From assembly GCA_024138025.1 (NCBI GenBank), contig JAMXBD010000024.1:1-64000 (forward strand): DNA of 64,000 bases. The letters run 5' to 3'. A program made the translations under genes and the position numbers. Source of the DNA: Combretum micranthum. Lineage: Eukaryota > Streptophyta > Magnoliopsida > Myrtales > Combretaceae. Positions within the stretch are counted from its first letter, which is position 1, and each line of letters starts with the position of its first letter. Positions 23,192 through 33,814 of the stretch are shown here, piece by piece. Under the pieces are notes generated by a model. That model did no database searches, was not told the DNA's origin, and worked only from the letters and a program-made list of their open reading frames with translations.

Positions 23192-23240
23192 ACACACACA
23201 CACACAGATGTGGCGCCCCCCCCCCCCCCCCCCCCCCCCC
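23192..23240 (+). repeat. (CA)n then 25-C homopolymer in G1 LTR
   Basis: A CA microsatellite (23192-23206) is followed by 25 C in a row (23216-23240). The solo LTR at 57270-57301 has a C tract at the same place, interrupted by one T; the older copy at about 29010 has only short C runs. So the tract grew within the family. Exact lengths may be unreliable because homopolymers sequence poorly. Confidence 0.85.
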
Positions 23241-23303
23241 TTTTGTTTTCCCTCATTTGATTTATTTTTACAATTTTTATTCATTAACAAACCCTAATTT
23301 ACA

Positions 23304-23310
23304 TATATAA
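23304..23310 (+). promoter_or_regulatory. Putative TATA box of G1 LTR
   Basis: TATATAA followed within 15 bp by a (CT)n stretch typical of plant leader sequence. A TATA-like word with CT-rich sequence after it is found at the matching place in the other copies (about 29107 and 57367 on plus, about 33110 on minus). A start site near 23335 is inferred, not shown. Confidence 0.5.
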
Positions 23311-24719
23311 ACACATTTTTCTCTCTCTCTCTCATTTCACTTGTTTCAAATTTTTAAAGAAGAAAAACCTCTCTCTCTCCTCCTTTGCCGTGAGCCCCCT
23401 CTCCCCTTCCTCTCACATTTCCAACTTGTTTTCTCTCTTTTCTCCTTCAAGACTCCATTGGTATGTTGATTTAAGCTTTGTTCTTCCTAATCTTGTAATG
23501 GCAAAGCTATATCTTGTGTGTTTTCTCATTTAATCCCAATGAGCTCATGCTAGGGACATGAAAACACATGAACAAGAATATCAAGCCATCACAAGACATG
23601 GATCTAGTGTTTAGATGAGTTTTGTTAAGATATCATCTTGTTCATGCATGTAAAGTAGAGATCTTGTATATATATTATGTTCATGCCATGAGATTTATGA
23701 TTCATGCATTATATTAGTAGATCTAAAGTTTAGACATCCACATTTCATTACATGTATGATCATAGAGTTATTTTGATTTCCATGCATTGATGATCATAAA
23801 AATGTAGTCTTGTATATGTATAGAGATGTTAGATAGTAGATCTTCATATATAGGAAGCAAGAACATTGAAAAATAAAAGACTTTGTAGAAATGGTTTGTT
23901 GGAAATTCGGATGATTGGAACCCTACTTTAAAAACCACCAAAATCATTTTTAAACTCATTTTCACAAGAAAAATGAAGGGTATGTGTAATAGGTATATTG
24001 AAGGAATGATTTTCATAAGCTTAGATGAGTTTAGGCATGATAAAATGTAAAACAAGGTAAAGTTAGAATGAAAAATATTGATTATGGATGTAGTCAAATT
24101 CGTAATTTTGGGTGATGCCCATAAACACTTAGTATCTAAGCTTAGATGGCATGTTTTATGAGCTAAATGAAGTCTTTAGATAATAGATATATTGGAGCCT
24201 CAATTTTGATGCATTAAACAAGTTTTTCATAAGGAAATTGCAAGAAAATGAAAATCTCAAAATTCGGATTTTTCTAAGTAGCCCATTCAAACACATATTT
24301 ATTCAATGAAAAATGTGGATTTTTATGCATGAATGAAGGTCATGATTAATATGGATGTTGGGAACTCATTTTAATAGTGACAAGTAAATTCTAAGGATAA
24401 AATCATAAAAACATTAGGGGATGTAAGATTGGTAATAATGACTTGTTATAAGGAATCATTAAGGAATTTCCTAATAATTAGGAATTCATAAGAGTCCGTC
24501 ATCAAAGATCATCAAAACCATGCATATAAGGAGTTCATTACATCATATTCATGTTAGGAATTCATTCATATGCCATTCATGCATGAATCATCAACTATGA
24601 ACATTTCTTATCAAAAGCAAAACAAAGTTTCGGAATTGGAGGATTTGCGGAACAGATCTGATCCTACTGTTCCGTGACCTTAATGTTTTCAAAACTTGAA
24701 TTTGATATTATAAATAGAT

Positions 24720-24800
24720 AGATCTTTCGAAGTAGATAGAAATCGATATAAAATTTGCGAAATTCCGAGTTAAAATGACCAAGTTATGGCCGTTTTAAGT
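24720..24800 (+). repeat. Conserved 80-bp LTR core (copy 1)
   Basis: The words CGAAGTAGATAGAAATCGAT, ATTCCGAGTTAAAA and GACCAAGTTATGGCCGTTTT recur nearly unchanged at 30571-30645, 58811-58890 and 61069-61145 (plus), and in reverse at 49818-49900 and, more diverged, 28088-28165. These LTRs belong to two families whose other parts are hard to align by eye. Confidence 0.8.
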
Positions 24801-25280
24801 TGGAGCTTCCGCAAATAACGAAATTCCGAATTCATCTAGTCTAGATGCATAGTTTGGATTAGTTACATGATGAGAATCCCATTAGGATTATTCTCACTTG
24901 GTAGGTGATCCCGAGCAGGACGACACCTTACCGCCCGATTATTACTACTAGAAAGACCGGCGTCCAATGGCCGAGTGAGTTTTACTTCCACTCTCAATTA
25001 ATGTTGTGATTGTAATGTAGTGGCACTAGTGGTGTAGGCAAAGATAAAATGGATATGCATGATGGGGTATATGGGAATTATATAGTTATCTGCTGTTGAT
25101 GTGTGAATGGAACTTAAGAAATATCGAAACCGAGTGTTAAGCTATTGACTAATTAGCTAGTATTCTATATTGAATGTTTGAGAATACTTGTTGGTCACCT
25201 AAAAGAATTGAACTAATGTATATTCGACTTCAATTGTAATTGGATTCATTCATATCACTATGGGGATGGAGCATTCGCAT

Positions 25281-25378
25281 TGGTTGGTTTTTCGTGATCC
25301 ATAAAACGAATTTGTTGGTTAATCGTGATCCATAAAATGAAATATTGTTAGTTGACCGGAGCTTAAACGGCGTCGTAC
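25281..25378 (+). repeat. Short tandem array of mini-hairpin units (3 units)
   Basis: About three units of 33-38 bp containing TCGTGATCCATAAAACGA or a variant. Each unit can pair TCGT with ACGA across a loop of about 10 bases. It lies just upstream of the paired stem-loops at 25406-25454. Confidence 0.7.
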
Positions 25379-25405
25379 CGCAGGATTCGTTAATCTGCTA
25401 ACCCG

Positions 25406-25454
25406 GGATGGAGGGCGCAAGTCCATCCACATATGATTTTCGGTTGGTCATATG
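25406..25454 (+). promoter_or_regulatory. Paired LTR stem-loops, copy 1
   Basis: Stem-loop I: GGATGGA (25406-25412) pairs with TCCATCC (25422-25428) around the loop GGGCGCAAG. One base later, stem-loop II: CATATGA (25430-25436) pairs with TCATATG (25448-25454) around an 11-base loop. Other copies show compensatory changes in both stems. The role is unknown; possibilities include packaging, translation or replication of element RNA. Confidence 0.7.
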
Positions 25455-25972
25455 TTTGTTGAACTCATTTGTTTGATGCATACACTTGCTTGAATAATCA
25501 CTTGTTTGAATGAATTGTACTTAATTGTGTTATGGAAGTTATTACTCACTAAGCTAGTTAGCTTACGCCCCATAGCTTTTACTTATTACAGCACGAGTTT
25601 ATCTGGCTTAGACCGAGGCAAGCCACACACAGGTACCGGAGATAGGAGTTTCCCATAGAAGTTTACTTCATTCTTTTTGTATAGACTTCCGTTGGAAACT
25701 AAAGGACTCTGGATGACTGTAATGGACTTGATATTATTTTGCGGGGGAATGCCCCTTAGATTTTGTAAAGTATAACTATGCGTTTTGGTATATTATCTAT
25801 GGCTAATGAATGCCACATTAAACTATTTGACTCCATTGGTTGAGTATTCTATTGTCGTAAAGGAACGCTTTACATCTATATAAGACTTCCGTAGGGCTCG
25901 GATAGGGAATTTGAGAGTCTTATTTAGTATTTGGCAGGCTGTTACATTTAGGATACCCTATGGGGCGTGACA

Positions 25973-26776
25973 GTGGAAGTGGGAACATATCACCATAGAT
26001 TTTGTTTCTGCTTTACCCAAGACAAGAGATAAGTTTGATTCAATTTGGGTCATTGTGGATCGTTGCACAAAGGTAACTCACTTTATACCTATTAAGACTA
26101 GTTATAAGTTAAAGCATCTGACACAGTTGTACATCAAGGAGATTGTGAGATTGCACGGAATACCAGTAACAATTGTGTCAGATAGGGTACCAGATTTGTT
26201 GGAAGATTTTGGAAAAGTCTGCATCATGTTTTAGGAACTAAGGTCATGTTCAGTACTACTTGTCATCCTCAGACTGATGGGCAATTTGAAAGGACTACAC
26301 AGACTTTAGAAGATATGTTGAGAGCATGCATTTTGGATTTTAAAGGAAGTTGGGATGAGCATTTGCCACTGGTGGAATTTGCCTACAACAATAGTTGTCA
26401 AGCGTCGATTGGCATGCCTCCATGAGAAGCGCTTTTTGGTAGAAAGTGTAGATCACCTATTCATTGAGATGAAGTGGGTGAAAGACAGTTGTTGGGACCA
26501 AAGTTAGTTCAAGATGCAGTTGACAAGGTCAGTTTGATCAGGCAAAGATTGTAAGCTGCTCAAAGTCAACAAAAGAGTTATGCGGATAAACGAAGAAGAC
26601 CCTTGGAATTTTAAGTAAGTGAGCACGTTTTGCTAAAGATTTCACCAACAAAGGGAGTTGTTAGGTTTGGCTTAAGAGGAAAGTTAAATCCTTGATATGT
26701 AGGACCATATGAGATTCTTGAAAGTATAGGCGACATGGCTTATAGATTAGCTTTACTGCCTGATTTAGAGGGAGTG
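25973..26776 (+). pseudogene. G2 upstream copy: integrase remnant
   Basis: The sequence starts inside the integrase core right after the G1 LTR: KWEHITIDFVSALPKTRDKF, VIVDRCTKVTHFIPIKTSYK, then HGIPVTIVSDR. It continues, with many stops and shifts, to the GPY/F region (GDMAYRLALPPDLEG equivalent, about 26730-26776). It aligns along its length with 39961-40750 of the complete G2 copy, roughly 85% by eye, so it is an older family member. It is cut at 26776 by a solo LTR and resumes at 33815 after a duplicated GAGTG. Confidence 0.85.
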
Positions 26777-27331
26777 TGTCACGCCCCAAAGGGTACCCAA
26801 AACGTGACAGTCCACCACACTCAATATTTAAACATAAGTATGACATCCTTAGTCATCCCATAAGTTTACATTTCGCGTGTAAGGTATACTTGCACAATTT
26901 TTTTAGGATCACACTTTGAATCGAATAGTCTTAAGAAGGTATACATTAGCATTAAGAATAGAAATCACAATAAGATAAATATGTTAAGTCTTTACAAAAG
27001 TCAAGGGGACATACCCCTATCAAAATAATAGAAGTCTATCCAGTCTAAAACTATATTACAAACATCAGGGTTTATGTTAAAGAGATTTTCCTAGAAGTCC
27101 ACATCTCTAGCTAGGTCCCGACTTCTTCAAAAGCTCCTTCATCCAAAAGATAATCCTGTGAAAAGTGTTCTCTCGGAACAACCAAAAACGGGAACATCAC
27201 AACAAATCTATCGAGGTGTAAGCTAACAGGTTTAGTGAGATTCATTTCCAAATATTTGATACTCAACAACGGTATATAACAGACAAGTTATTAACAACCA
27301 TATGAAATGGACAAGCACATGAGCATACAAT

Positions 27332-27380
27332 CATATGACTTTCCGGGAGCCATACGTGAATGGATTTACACCCTCCATTC
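27332..27380 (-). promoter_or_regulatory. Paired LTR stem-loops, minus-strand copy
   Basis: Stem-loop I (27358-27380): GAATGGA with TCCATTC, loop GGGTGTAAA in LTR sense. Compared with 25406 a G:C pair has become A:T on both sides. Stem-loop II (27332-27356) is again 25 nt, with stem CGTATGG against TCATATG (6-7 pairs, wobbles allowed) and loop core TCCCGG. Confidence 0.7.
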
Positions 27381-30300
27381 GGGGTTAGGATGGTCCATAA
27401 GACATGCAACCATAAATTCCAATTCTAAGTGGGGTGGTCCATAAGTCATGCAACCATAATCCCGATCTTTTTTCTCTTAGTTATACAATCTTTGTTGTTT
27501 TATTGTAGTAGTTTTATGTGCCTACTCTACATCTGTTAACTTAAGCGATCTCGCATCCTTAATGTTAACATAGGCCCCCTCGCCTTCCGCTAATATACTT
27601 CTGTCCCACCAAAGGTATATTAGCTAATGCAATGTGACTCACTACGTGATATGCATGTACAGTTTATTCATATAATCGTGGCATGTTAATTAGGTAGATT
27701 AAATGTGATCATAGAGAATTTCAGACAATCCAAGTCTATACTAGCTCATACAATGATTTTTCAACAAGTCTCATCTCGATATACTTATTATTCATTCAAC
27801 CACAATTAAATCACAACTCATCATGATTTTTATCTTTTCCTAATTCTAATGCCACTATAATTACAACCGCATACATGAGCACAACTATTTAAGAAATGAA
27901 CACTCACTTGGCCATGGAGAGAAATCCATTAGTCGTAGTAGTCCTTGGGAGTGGAAATCCTTCCTCCAATTCACCTAAGTACAAGGAATACCCGAAATGA
28001 GTATTTCTTATAAAGTTCTAATCACTTAACAATTCTAGCTACTAAATTCGTCAATTTTCGCATAAGTTTAAGTCCTAATTTCAATTGACCATATCTAACT
28101 CAATTTAACTCAGAATTGAGCATATTATATACCGATTTCTATCTATTTCAAAAGATCTATCTATTGCTAACATTATTTTCAAGTTTCAAAAATTTTTAGG
28201 TCATGAAATAAGCCGATCAGTTATGATCCGTAGGGCTTTCCAATTCTGAAAAATAATTTTATGAATGTTTGTGATGTTCCTAGCATACAGATCAACCATA
28301 CATGCAATATTGATGATTTCCTATCATGAATGGCATGTTATGAACTTCATGCATGCATGCCCTTGACATTATTTACTAAAATTAAATTTAAGAAACTTTT
28401 TATTTGTAAAACCCGGTTTTTCAAGTAGCCAAGATAACCCTAGAACTAAAAACCAAAACCCTAAACTGGAATAGCTCAAGTCTAGAGTGAGAACTAGGAA
28501 CCCTAATTCTGGCTTTTCCTCGGTTTCCAATTAAGAAACTTTTCTAAGAAAATTTAAATTTGAATATAGTTCTTGATTATATTTCAAACCAAGAAAATAT
28601 CAGATTTAAGAAAATTTCAATTTCGGGTCATCCCGAGACCCATTATAGAAAAACGTGCTCGGAACTAAAATTTCAAAAATTTACTTATGAGTACTCATTT
28701 GAACCGACATAAAATAAGGATTTCAAAAATATATTTTTCATAATTTTCCGGTTTATGAAAAATACAGTTATAGCCTTTTTATTCGTATTTCATTACTACC
28801 GGAAATTAAATTGTTTTGTCAACTATTCCTCACTATCACAAGTACACCTATATTACCTTTTAGCACACTCTACAAATTCAACTCTTACCATCACTCAAAT
28901 CAATCTCTTTTCTCTTTACTTTTTGTCCCTTCACCTTCTAAACAAGTATATGACATTACATCAAGGTTAATCAATCAAGTAAAGAAAAATTTTCAAAACC
29001 AAGTCCTTCCCCACAAGCCCCCCAAAACGCGTGAATTGGCCCTCCCCATGTCCATTTTGCAATTTTTTTTTTCATTTAATCTAACTCCATTTAACCTAAT
29101 TCCACTTTATATAAGCTATGTTTTCTCTCTCTTCTTCATTCACTCATTTTACAAACTTCACAAAGTGTAAAGCTCTAAAAATCCTCTCCATTTTCCCTCC
29201 TTTGCCGTGAGTTTCCAAGCCCCACCACACACACACAACTTCCATTTCTTCTTTTCATCTTCCATTCCACTTCAAGTAAGTAAACTTTTACCCCTTCCAC
29301 CTTAGATCTTTGTTATGGCTAAGTGATTCTTGGATATTTCAACCAAATGTCCCCATGATTTTTTGGTAGGGACAATGAGATATCAAGACAAGAAACCGAA
29401 TTATTACAAAGTGGATCTAGCATTAAAGGAGTTTCATGTCAAAGGCTTTTGTTTTCCATCAAAAAGTATTTTTAACAAAAGATCTTTTACAAAAATATAG
29501 TTTTATGTTTTCAAAACTCATTTAAGCATATGAAATAATAGATCTATATTTTGCTACTCATAACCATGTAGGCATTTAAGGTTTCATTATTATTTTGTGT
29601 TTATGTGCATTAATAGTCTTTAATGCTTTTGTCTTTAGTAAATAACCTTCTTAGTATATAGATCTATGTTTAGATAAGTTAATAAAGTCAAAAAGGAAAA
29701 TACTTTTCAAGAGATAAACTTGTGTAAATTCGGATGACTTTGCAAACCTAGGTCAAAAACACTTTTATCAACTTCTAAACATATATTTTACAAGAGAAAT
29801 GAAGCCTATGGGTAATAGATAATGTTTGGTAGTATCTTTTATGAGTCTAAATGAGATTTTTCTAAAGAAAATGTTGGAAACAAGAAATGAAGTCCAATAG
29901 AAGTTTTGAGCTAAAAGTCATGTAGAAAAAGTTCGTAATAATGAATGTGTTGTTAGAAAACACTATTTTTCCAACTTCAAAAATGGTATTTTCTTAAATA
30001 AATGAAGTCTTTAGGGTATAGGCATAATAAATACTTAAATTTTTGGGTATAAAATATATTTTTCTCAAAGAAATCAACTTGAAAGTGGAAATTTCTAAAT
30101 TCGGATTTTTGGAAACCCCATAGTAAAAGACCCACTTAAAAGTTTATAAATGAGGATTTTATTTAAGAAATAAAGGCCTTAGGATATAGCTAATATAAGG
30201 ATCAAAATTTCTTTAAACAAAGTGGAGTTTTTCTAAGAGAAAATCCTTGTAATATGTAGGTGTGACCAAGTGTAGTAGATTCACTTGTTAAACAATGGTA

Positions 30301-31113
30301 TGAAATGGTTTCTAAGAAAAGTTTATTTAAAGTTCTTTAAATCTAAAAGGCTATAAGAACTTAGGCTCATTGGAGTTCATATCATGACATTCATGATAGG
30401 GAAAATCATTATCATTGCATTTAGTTTCATTTTGTACTTAGGAATCTCAAGTGCATTCATGAAAACCACATTTTTGGAATCAATGTACCCGCTGTACAGA
30501 TCTGATCCCTCAATTCTGAGGCTTAGATATTTTTCAAAACTTGATTTAAACTTCATATTTAGAAATCTCTTCCGAAGTAGATAGAAATCGATATAAAATT
30601 TGCGAAATTCCGACTTAAAACGACCAAGTTATGGCTATTTTAAAACGGAACTTTGGAAATGACGCGAATTTCGATTTCACTAAGTTTTCTTAGAGTTTTA
30701 GAATCCTAAGTTGGTAGAATTCTTATTAGGGTATTTCTTATGTGAATAGGAGAACCCGAGGACGTTGAATCTTTGCCTCCGGATTATTATTACTAGAAGA
30801 AAGGCGAACCAATGGGGAGTGAGTTTTTCTTCCCGATTCATTTATTGTATGTGCTTGTAAAGTAGTGCACTAGAATGTAGGTCAAATGAATGGAATATGA
30901 ATGATGGGGATTAATGGGAAATTTATGATTGATGATGATGTGAGAACACAAATTAAGAATATCGAAACCGGGTGATAAACTTTGGTTGTGTAGTTAGCTA
31001 TGATGGATTGTCTGAAAAATTGATTGATCGCCTAAGTAAATTGGTTTAATCAACTACTTGGACTAATGCTAAATTGACATGTGCATATCACAAGGGAAGG
31101 AGCATTAGCATTT

Positions 31114-31303
31114 GTAGGTTAGTCGTGAACCATAAACGACATCGAATAATCGTAGGTTAGTCGTGAACCATAAACGACATCGAATAATCGTAGGTTAGTC
31201 GTGAACCATAAACGACATCGAATAATCGTAGGTTAGTCGTGAACCATAAACGACATCGAATAATCGTAGGTTAACCGTGAACCATAAACGGCATATTGTT
31301 AGT
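31114..31303 (+). repeat. 38-bp tandem repeat x 5 in solo LTR
   Basis: Units start GTAGGTTAGTCGTGAACC at 31114, 31152, 31190, 31228 and 31266, exactly 38 bp apart. The first four are identical; the last has TTAACCGT for TTAGTCGT and ACGG for ACGA, keeping its own pairing. Each unit can fold GTCGT with ACGAC. Other LTR copies in this window have three to four units. Confidence 0.95.
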
Positions 31304-31332
31304 ACCGCAGTAGTCGTTAATCTGCTAACCCG

Positions 31333-31381
31333 GGATGGAGGGCGCAATTCCATCCACATATGATTTCCGGTTGGTCATATG
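31333..31381 (+). promoter_or_regulatory. Paired LTR stem-loops, nested solo copy
   Basis: GGATGGA (31333) with TCCATCC (31349), loop GGGCGCAAT. After one base CATATGA (31357) pairs with TCATATG (31375), loop containing TTTCCGG. Position relative to the tandem array and the LTR end is as in the other copies. Confidence 0.7.
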
Positions 31382-33814
31382 TATGTTGAACTCATGTGTT
31401 TGATGCATCCACTTGCTTGATTAATAACTTGATTGAATTGCTGTGACATAAATGCTTTTGTGGGAGATTACACTCACTAAGCTAGTTAGCTTACGTCCCT
31501 ACAGTCCATTCCTTTTGCAGCTTTCCCATTTGTGGCTTAGGCGACGTGACCCGGCTGAACAGGTACAGAAGCTAGGAGTTTCCCCTAGAAGTTGGAATTT
31601 ATGTTTTAGACTTCCATAGGAAACTTCTAAGACTTGGATGACTGTATAAGACCGTTAATTATTCTTTTGCAGGGGAATGCCCCTTAGATTATGTAATATT
31701 TATTTATGTTTCATGAATTATATCCTACTACTAATGCATGCTAAATTAAGCTTTTATCTCCATTCGGACTTGTACTCTATTGTTGTAAAGGTACGCCTTA
31801 CATCTATATGAGGCTCTCGAAAGACTAAAGCGGTAATTCGGGAATCTTATATGGTATGTGGCGGACTGTTACGTTTAGGGTATCCTATGGGGCGTGACAT
31901 TATTTGTAAAACTCCATGACTATTTACTTTCAAGAAAATTAGTTTCCTAATTTTGATCATTCCATTTGTTTTGGATTTATTTTCTTAAGAAAGTCAAATT
32001 ATCCTTGTTTAAATTAAGTCTTCATTATACCTATTACTTAGGCCTTCATTTCTACATAAAAATTTGCATTTTATACTTTGTAAATATGTTTTCAAATAGA
32101 ATTTATTCAAAAATCCGAATTTTTAGAAATTAAATTTTTGAATGATTCTTTTGGAAAAACTTGTTTAATACATTAAAATTTAAGGCTTTACCATACCTAT
32201 TTCTTAAGGACTTCATTTATTACATAAAAATTTCATTTTGAGTTTGGAAAATAGGTGTTTTTATGGCCATTATCCAAAATTACGAATTTCACAAGTTCAC
32301 TAGTAACTCAAAATTTTCTATCTTGTTTCTACTCTTTGTGTTACACATTAATCTCATCAAAACTCATTTCAACTTATAAAAATAATTTCTTAATGATATC
32401 TATTACCTGTGCCCTTCATTTTTCATATAAAACATGTGTTTTAGAGTTGATAAAAGGGTTTTTAAAATATGGCTTTCAAATCATACTAATTTGTCTTTGA
32501 ACATTTCAACAAAAACTTTTCCTTTTTAAGTTCCTTGTTTTAATTGCCTAAGGATCTACCAACTGCAACATCTAAATACACAAAAGAAAGCCTTTATGAG
32601 CATTAATGCATGAAAACACAAAATATCCATGAGTTCATAAATGTCAAGTATGGTATAAGCATCTAAAAGCTAGATCTACTACTTATGATGTATGAAACGA
32701 AGTTTAAAAGCATGAACATGGATTTTTATGCAAGATCTCTACTTTACCCTACTTTTATATGCATGAACATGAAAATATTTCAAAAAAAAACTTAATCAAA
32801 CACAAGATCTACTCTTGTGATGGCTTGATATTCACGTAGTAGCATTTTCTTATCCCTAGCAAGTGCTCATGGGACTTAGAGTGAAAACACTCATGAATAA
32901 TCTTGTCATTACAAGATTAAATGGTAGAAGGGCTTATGATTCATCACCTAAAACTTAAAATAGATGAGAAATGAAGAAGAAATGAAGCTTGTGTGTGTGT
33001 GTGTGATGGTGGATGAGAGTCAAGGCAAGAGGGAGAGAGAAAAGAGGGTTTTGTGAGCTTTTAAAACAAATGAAATAAAGTGGAAGAGAGAGAAAAGTAA
33101 ATGACTATTTATATTAAGTGAAATTAGGGTTTGTTTGCATTATGAAATGAAATAAAATAAAACAATTTGGGGCAAAGAGGGGGAAGGGTGCGCCGGTTCT
33201 AGGGTAAGGAGGAGAGAGGGAGATTTGAATTTGTTTTAATTTGTAATTTATGTAATAAAAAGTATTAAATGTAATAATTTATTAAGAGACAAAAATTCTT
33301 GGTAAAGAAAATGTAATCGAGTATTTGTAAGGATGTAAGACTAGGGTATGGGTTGTGTGTGTAGTAGGTTGTACTTGTGAATAGTAATAAATAGTAGACA
33401 AAACATTTACTTTACCGGTAGTAAAGAAAATGCAGAAAAAAAGCCATAACTGTAATTTTTATAACTTGAAAAATTATAAAAGGTATATTCTTGAAATCCT
33501 TATAAAATTTCAGTTCTAAAAAGTATTCCAAAATATTTTTCTAAGTTCCTAGTTCCAGGACTCGCTATTCCGTATGAGCTTAGGAAGGCCCATAATAGAA
33601 ATTTTTTTGAAATCGGAACTTTTTATGGTTTGAAATATACTTTAGAACAATATTCCACATTAAATTATTTTACAAAAATTCTTTTAGTTGAAATCGAAGA
33701 AAAGCCAGATCCAAGGTTCCTAGGTTTCCTTTTTAAGCTTAAACTAATCCAGTTTAGGGTTTTGGTTTTCGATTTCCGAAGTTTGCTTGGTTACTAGGAA
33801 AACCGGGGTTTACA

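Larger units (their letters stand above)
17680..25972 (+). mobile_element. G1: truncated Ty3/Gypsy chromovirus (Tekay/Del-like)
   Basis: Gag, protease, RT, RNase H, integrase and chromodomain remnants follow each other in Gypsy order and end in a polypurine tract and a 3357-bp LTR. No related LTR or PBS precedes gag, so the 5' end is missing. The long LTR, integrase-linked chromodomain and gag with three zinc knuckles suit the Tekay/Del clade. The LTR ends at 25972 in front of GTGGA, inside an integrase of the G2 family. The insertion site matches an intact G2 copy near 39961, so G1 probably jumped into G2, and the 5' side was later deleted. Confidence 0.85.
22616..25972 (+). repeat. G1 3' LTR (3357 bp)
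   Basis: Starts TGTAAACCCCGG and ends GGGGCGTGACA. Two related complete solo copies (28405-31899, 56630-60097) and one inverted copy (26777-33814) define both ends. Internal order: C-rich part, TATA and CT-rich leader, long A/T-rich middle, an 80-bp conserved core (24720-24800), a short tandem array (25281-25378), two stem-loops (25406-25454), an AAGCTA/TAGCTT palindrome near 25551, and the conserved end. The short open frames in it are not genes. Confidence 0.92.
28405..31899 (+). mobile_element. Solo LTR (G1-related), plus, nested
   Basis: Starts TGTAAAACCCGG, ends GGGGCGTGACA, 3495 bp, with the target duplication TTATT at 28400-28404 and 31900-31904. The interrupted minus-strand LTR continues directly afterwards. 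It is a diverged G1 relative: the order of landmarks is kept, but the poly-C tract is short and the tandem array near its end is expanded to five units. Confidence 0.94.
26777..33814 (-). mobile_element. Solo LTR (G1-related), minus, with nested solo LTR
   Basis: On the plus strand it begins TGTCACGCCCC and ends GGGGTTTACA, i.e. an LTR of the TGTAAACCCC...GGGGCGTGACA type read in reverse. The 5-bp target GAGTG is present at 26772-26776 and 33815-33819. Without the nested copy (28405-31899 plus its TSD) it is 3538 bp, normal for the family. No internal region remains, so the original element was lost by recombination between its two LTRs. Confidence 0.92.

Noticed and set aside
28755..29170. 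Open frames of 71 and 119 codons
   Set aside because: They lie in the U3/leader part of a solo LTR and are Ser/Phe/Leu-rich translations of CT-rich DNA.
31114..31303. CRISPR-like regular repeat
   Set aside because: Units are contiguous 38-bp tandem copies without unique spacers and lie inside a plant LTR.
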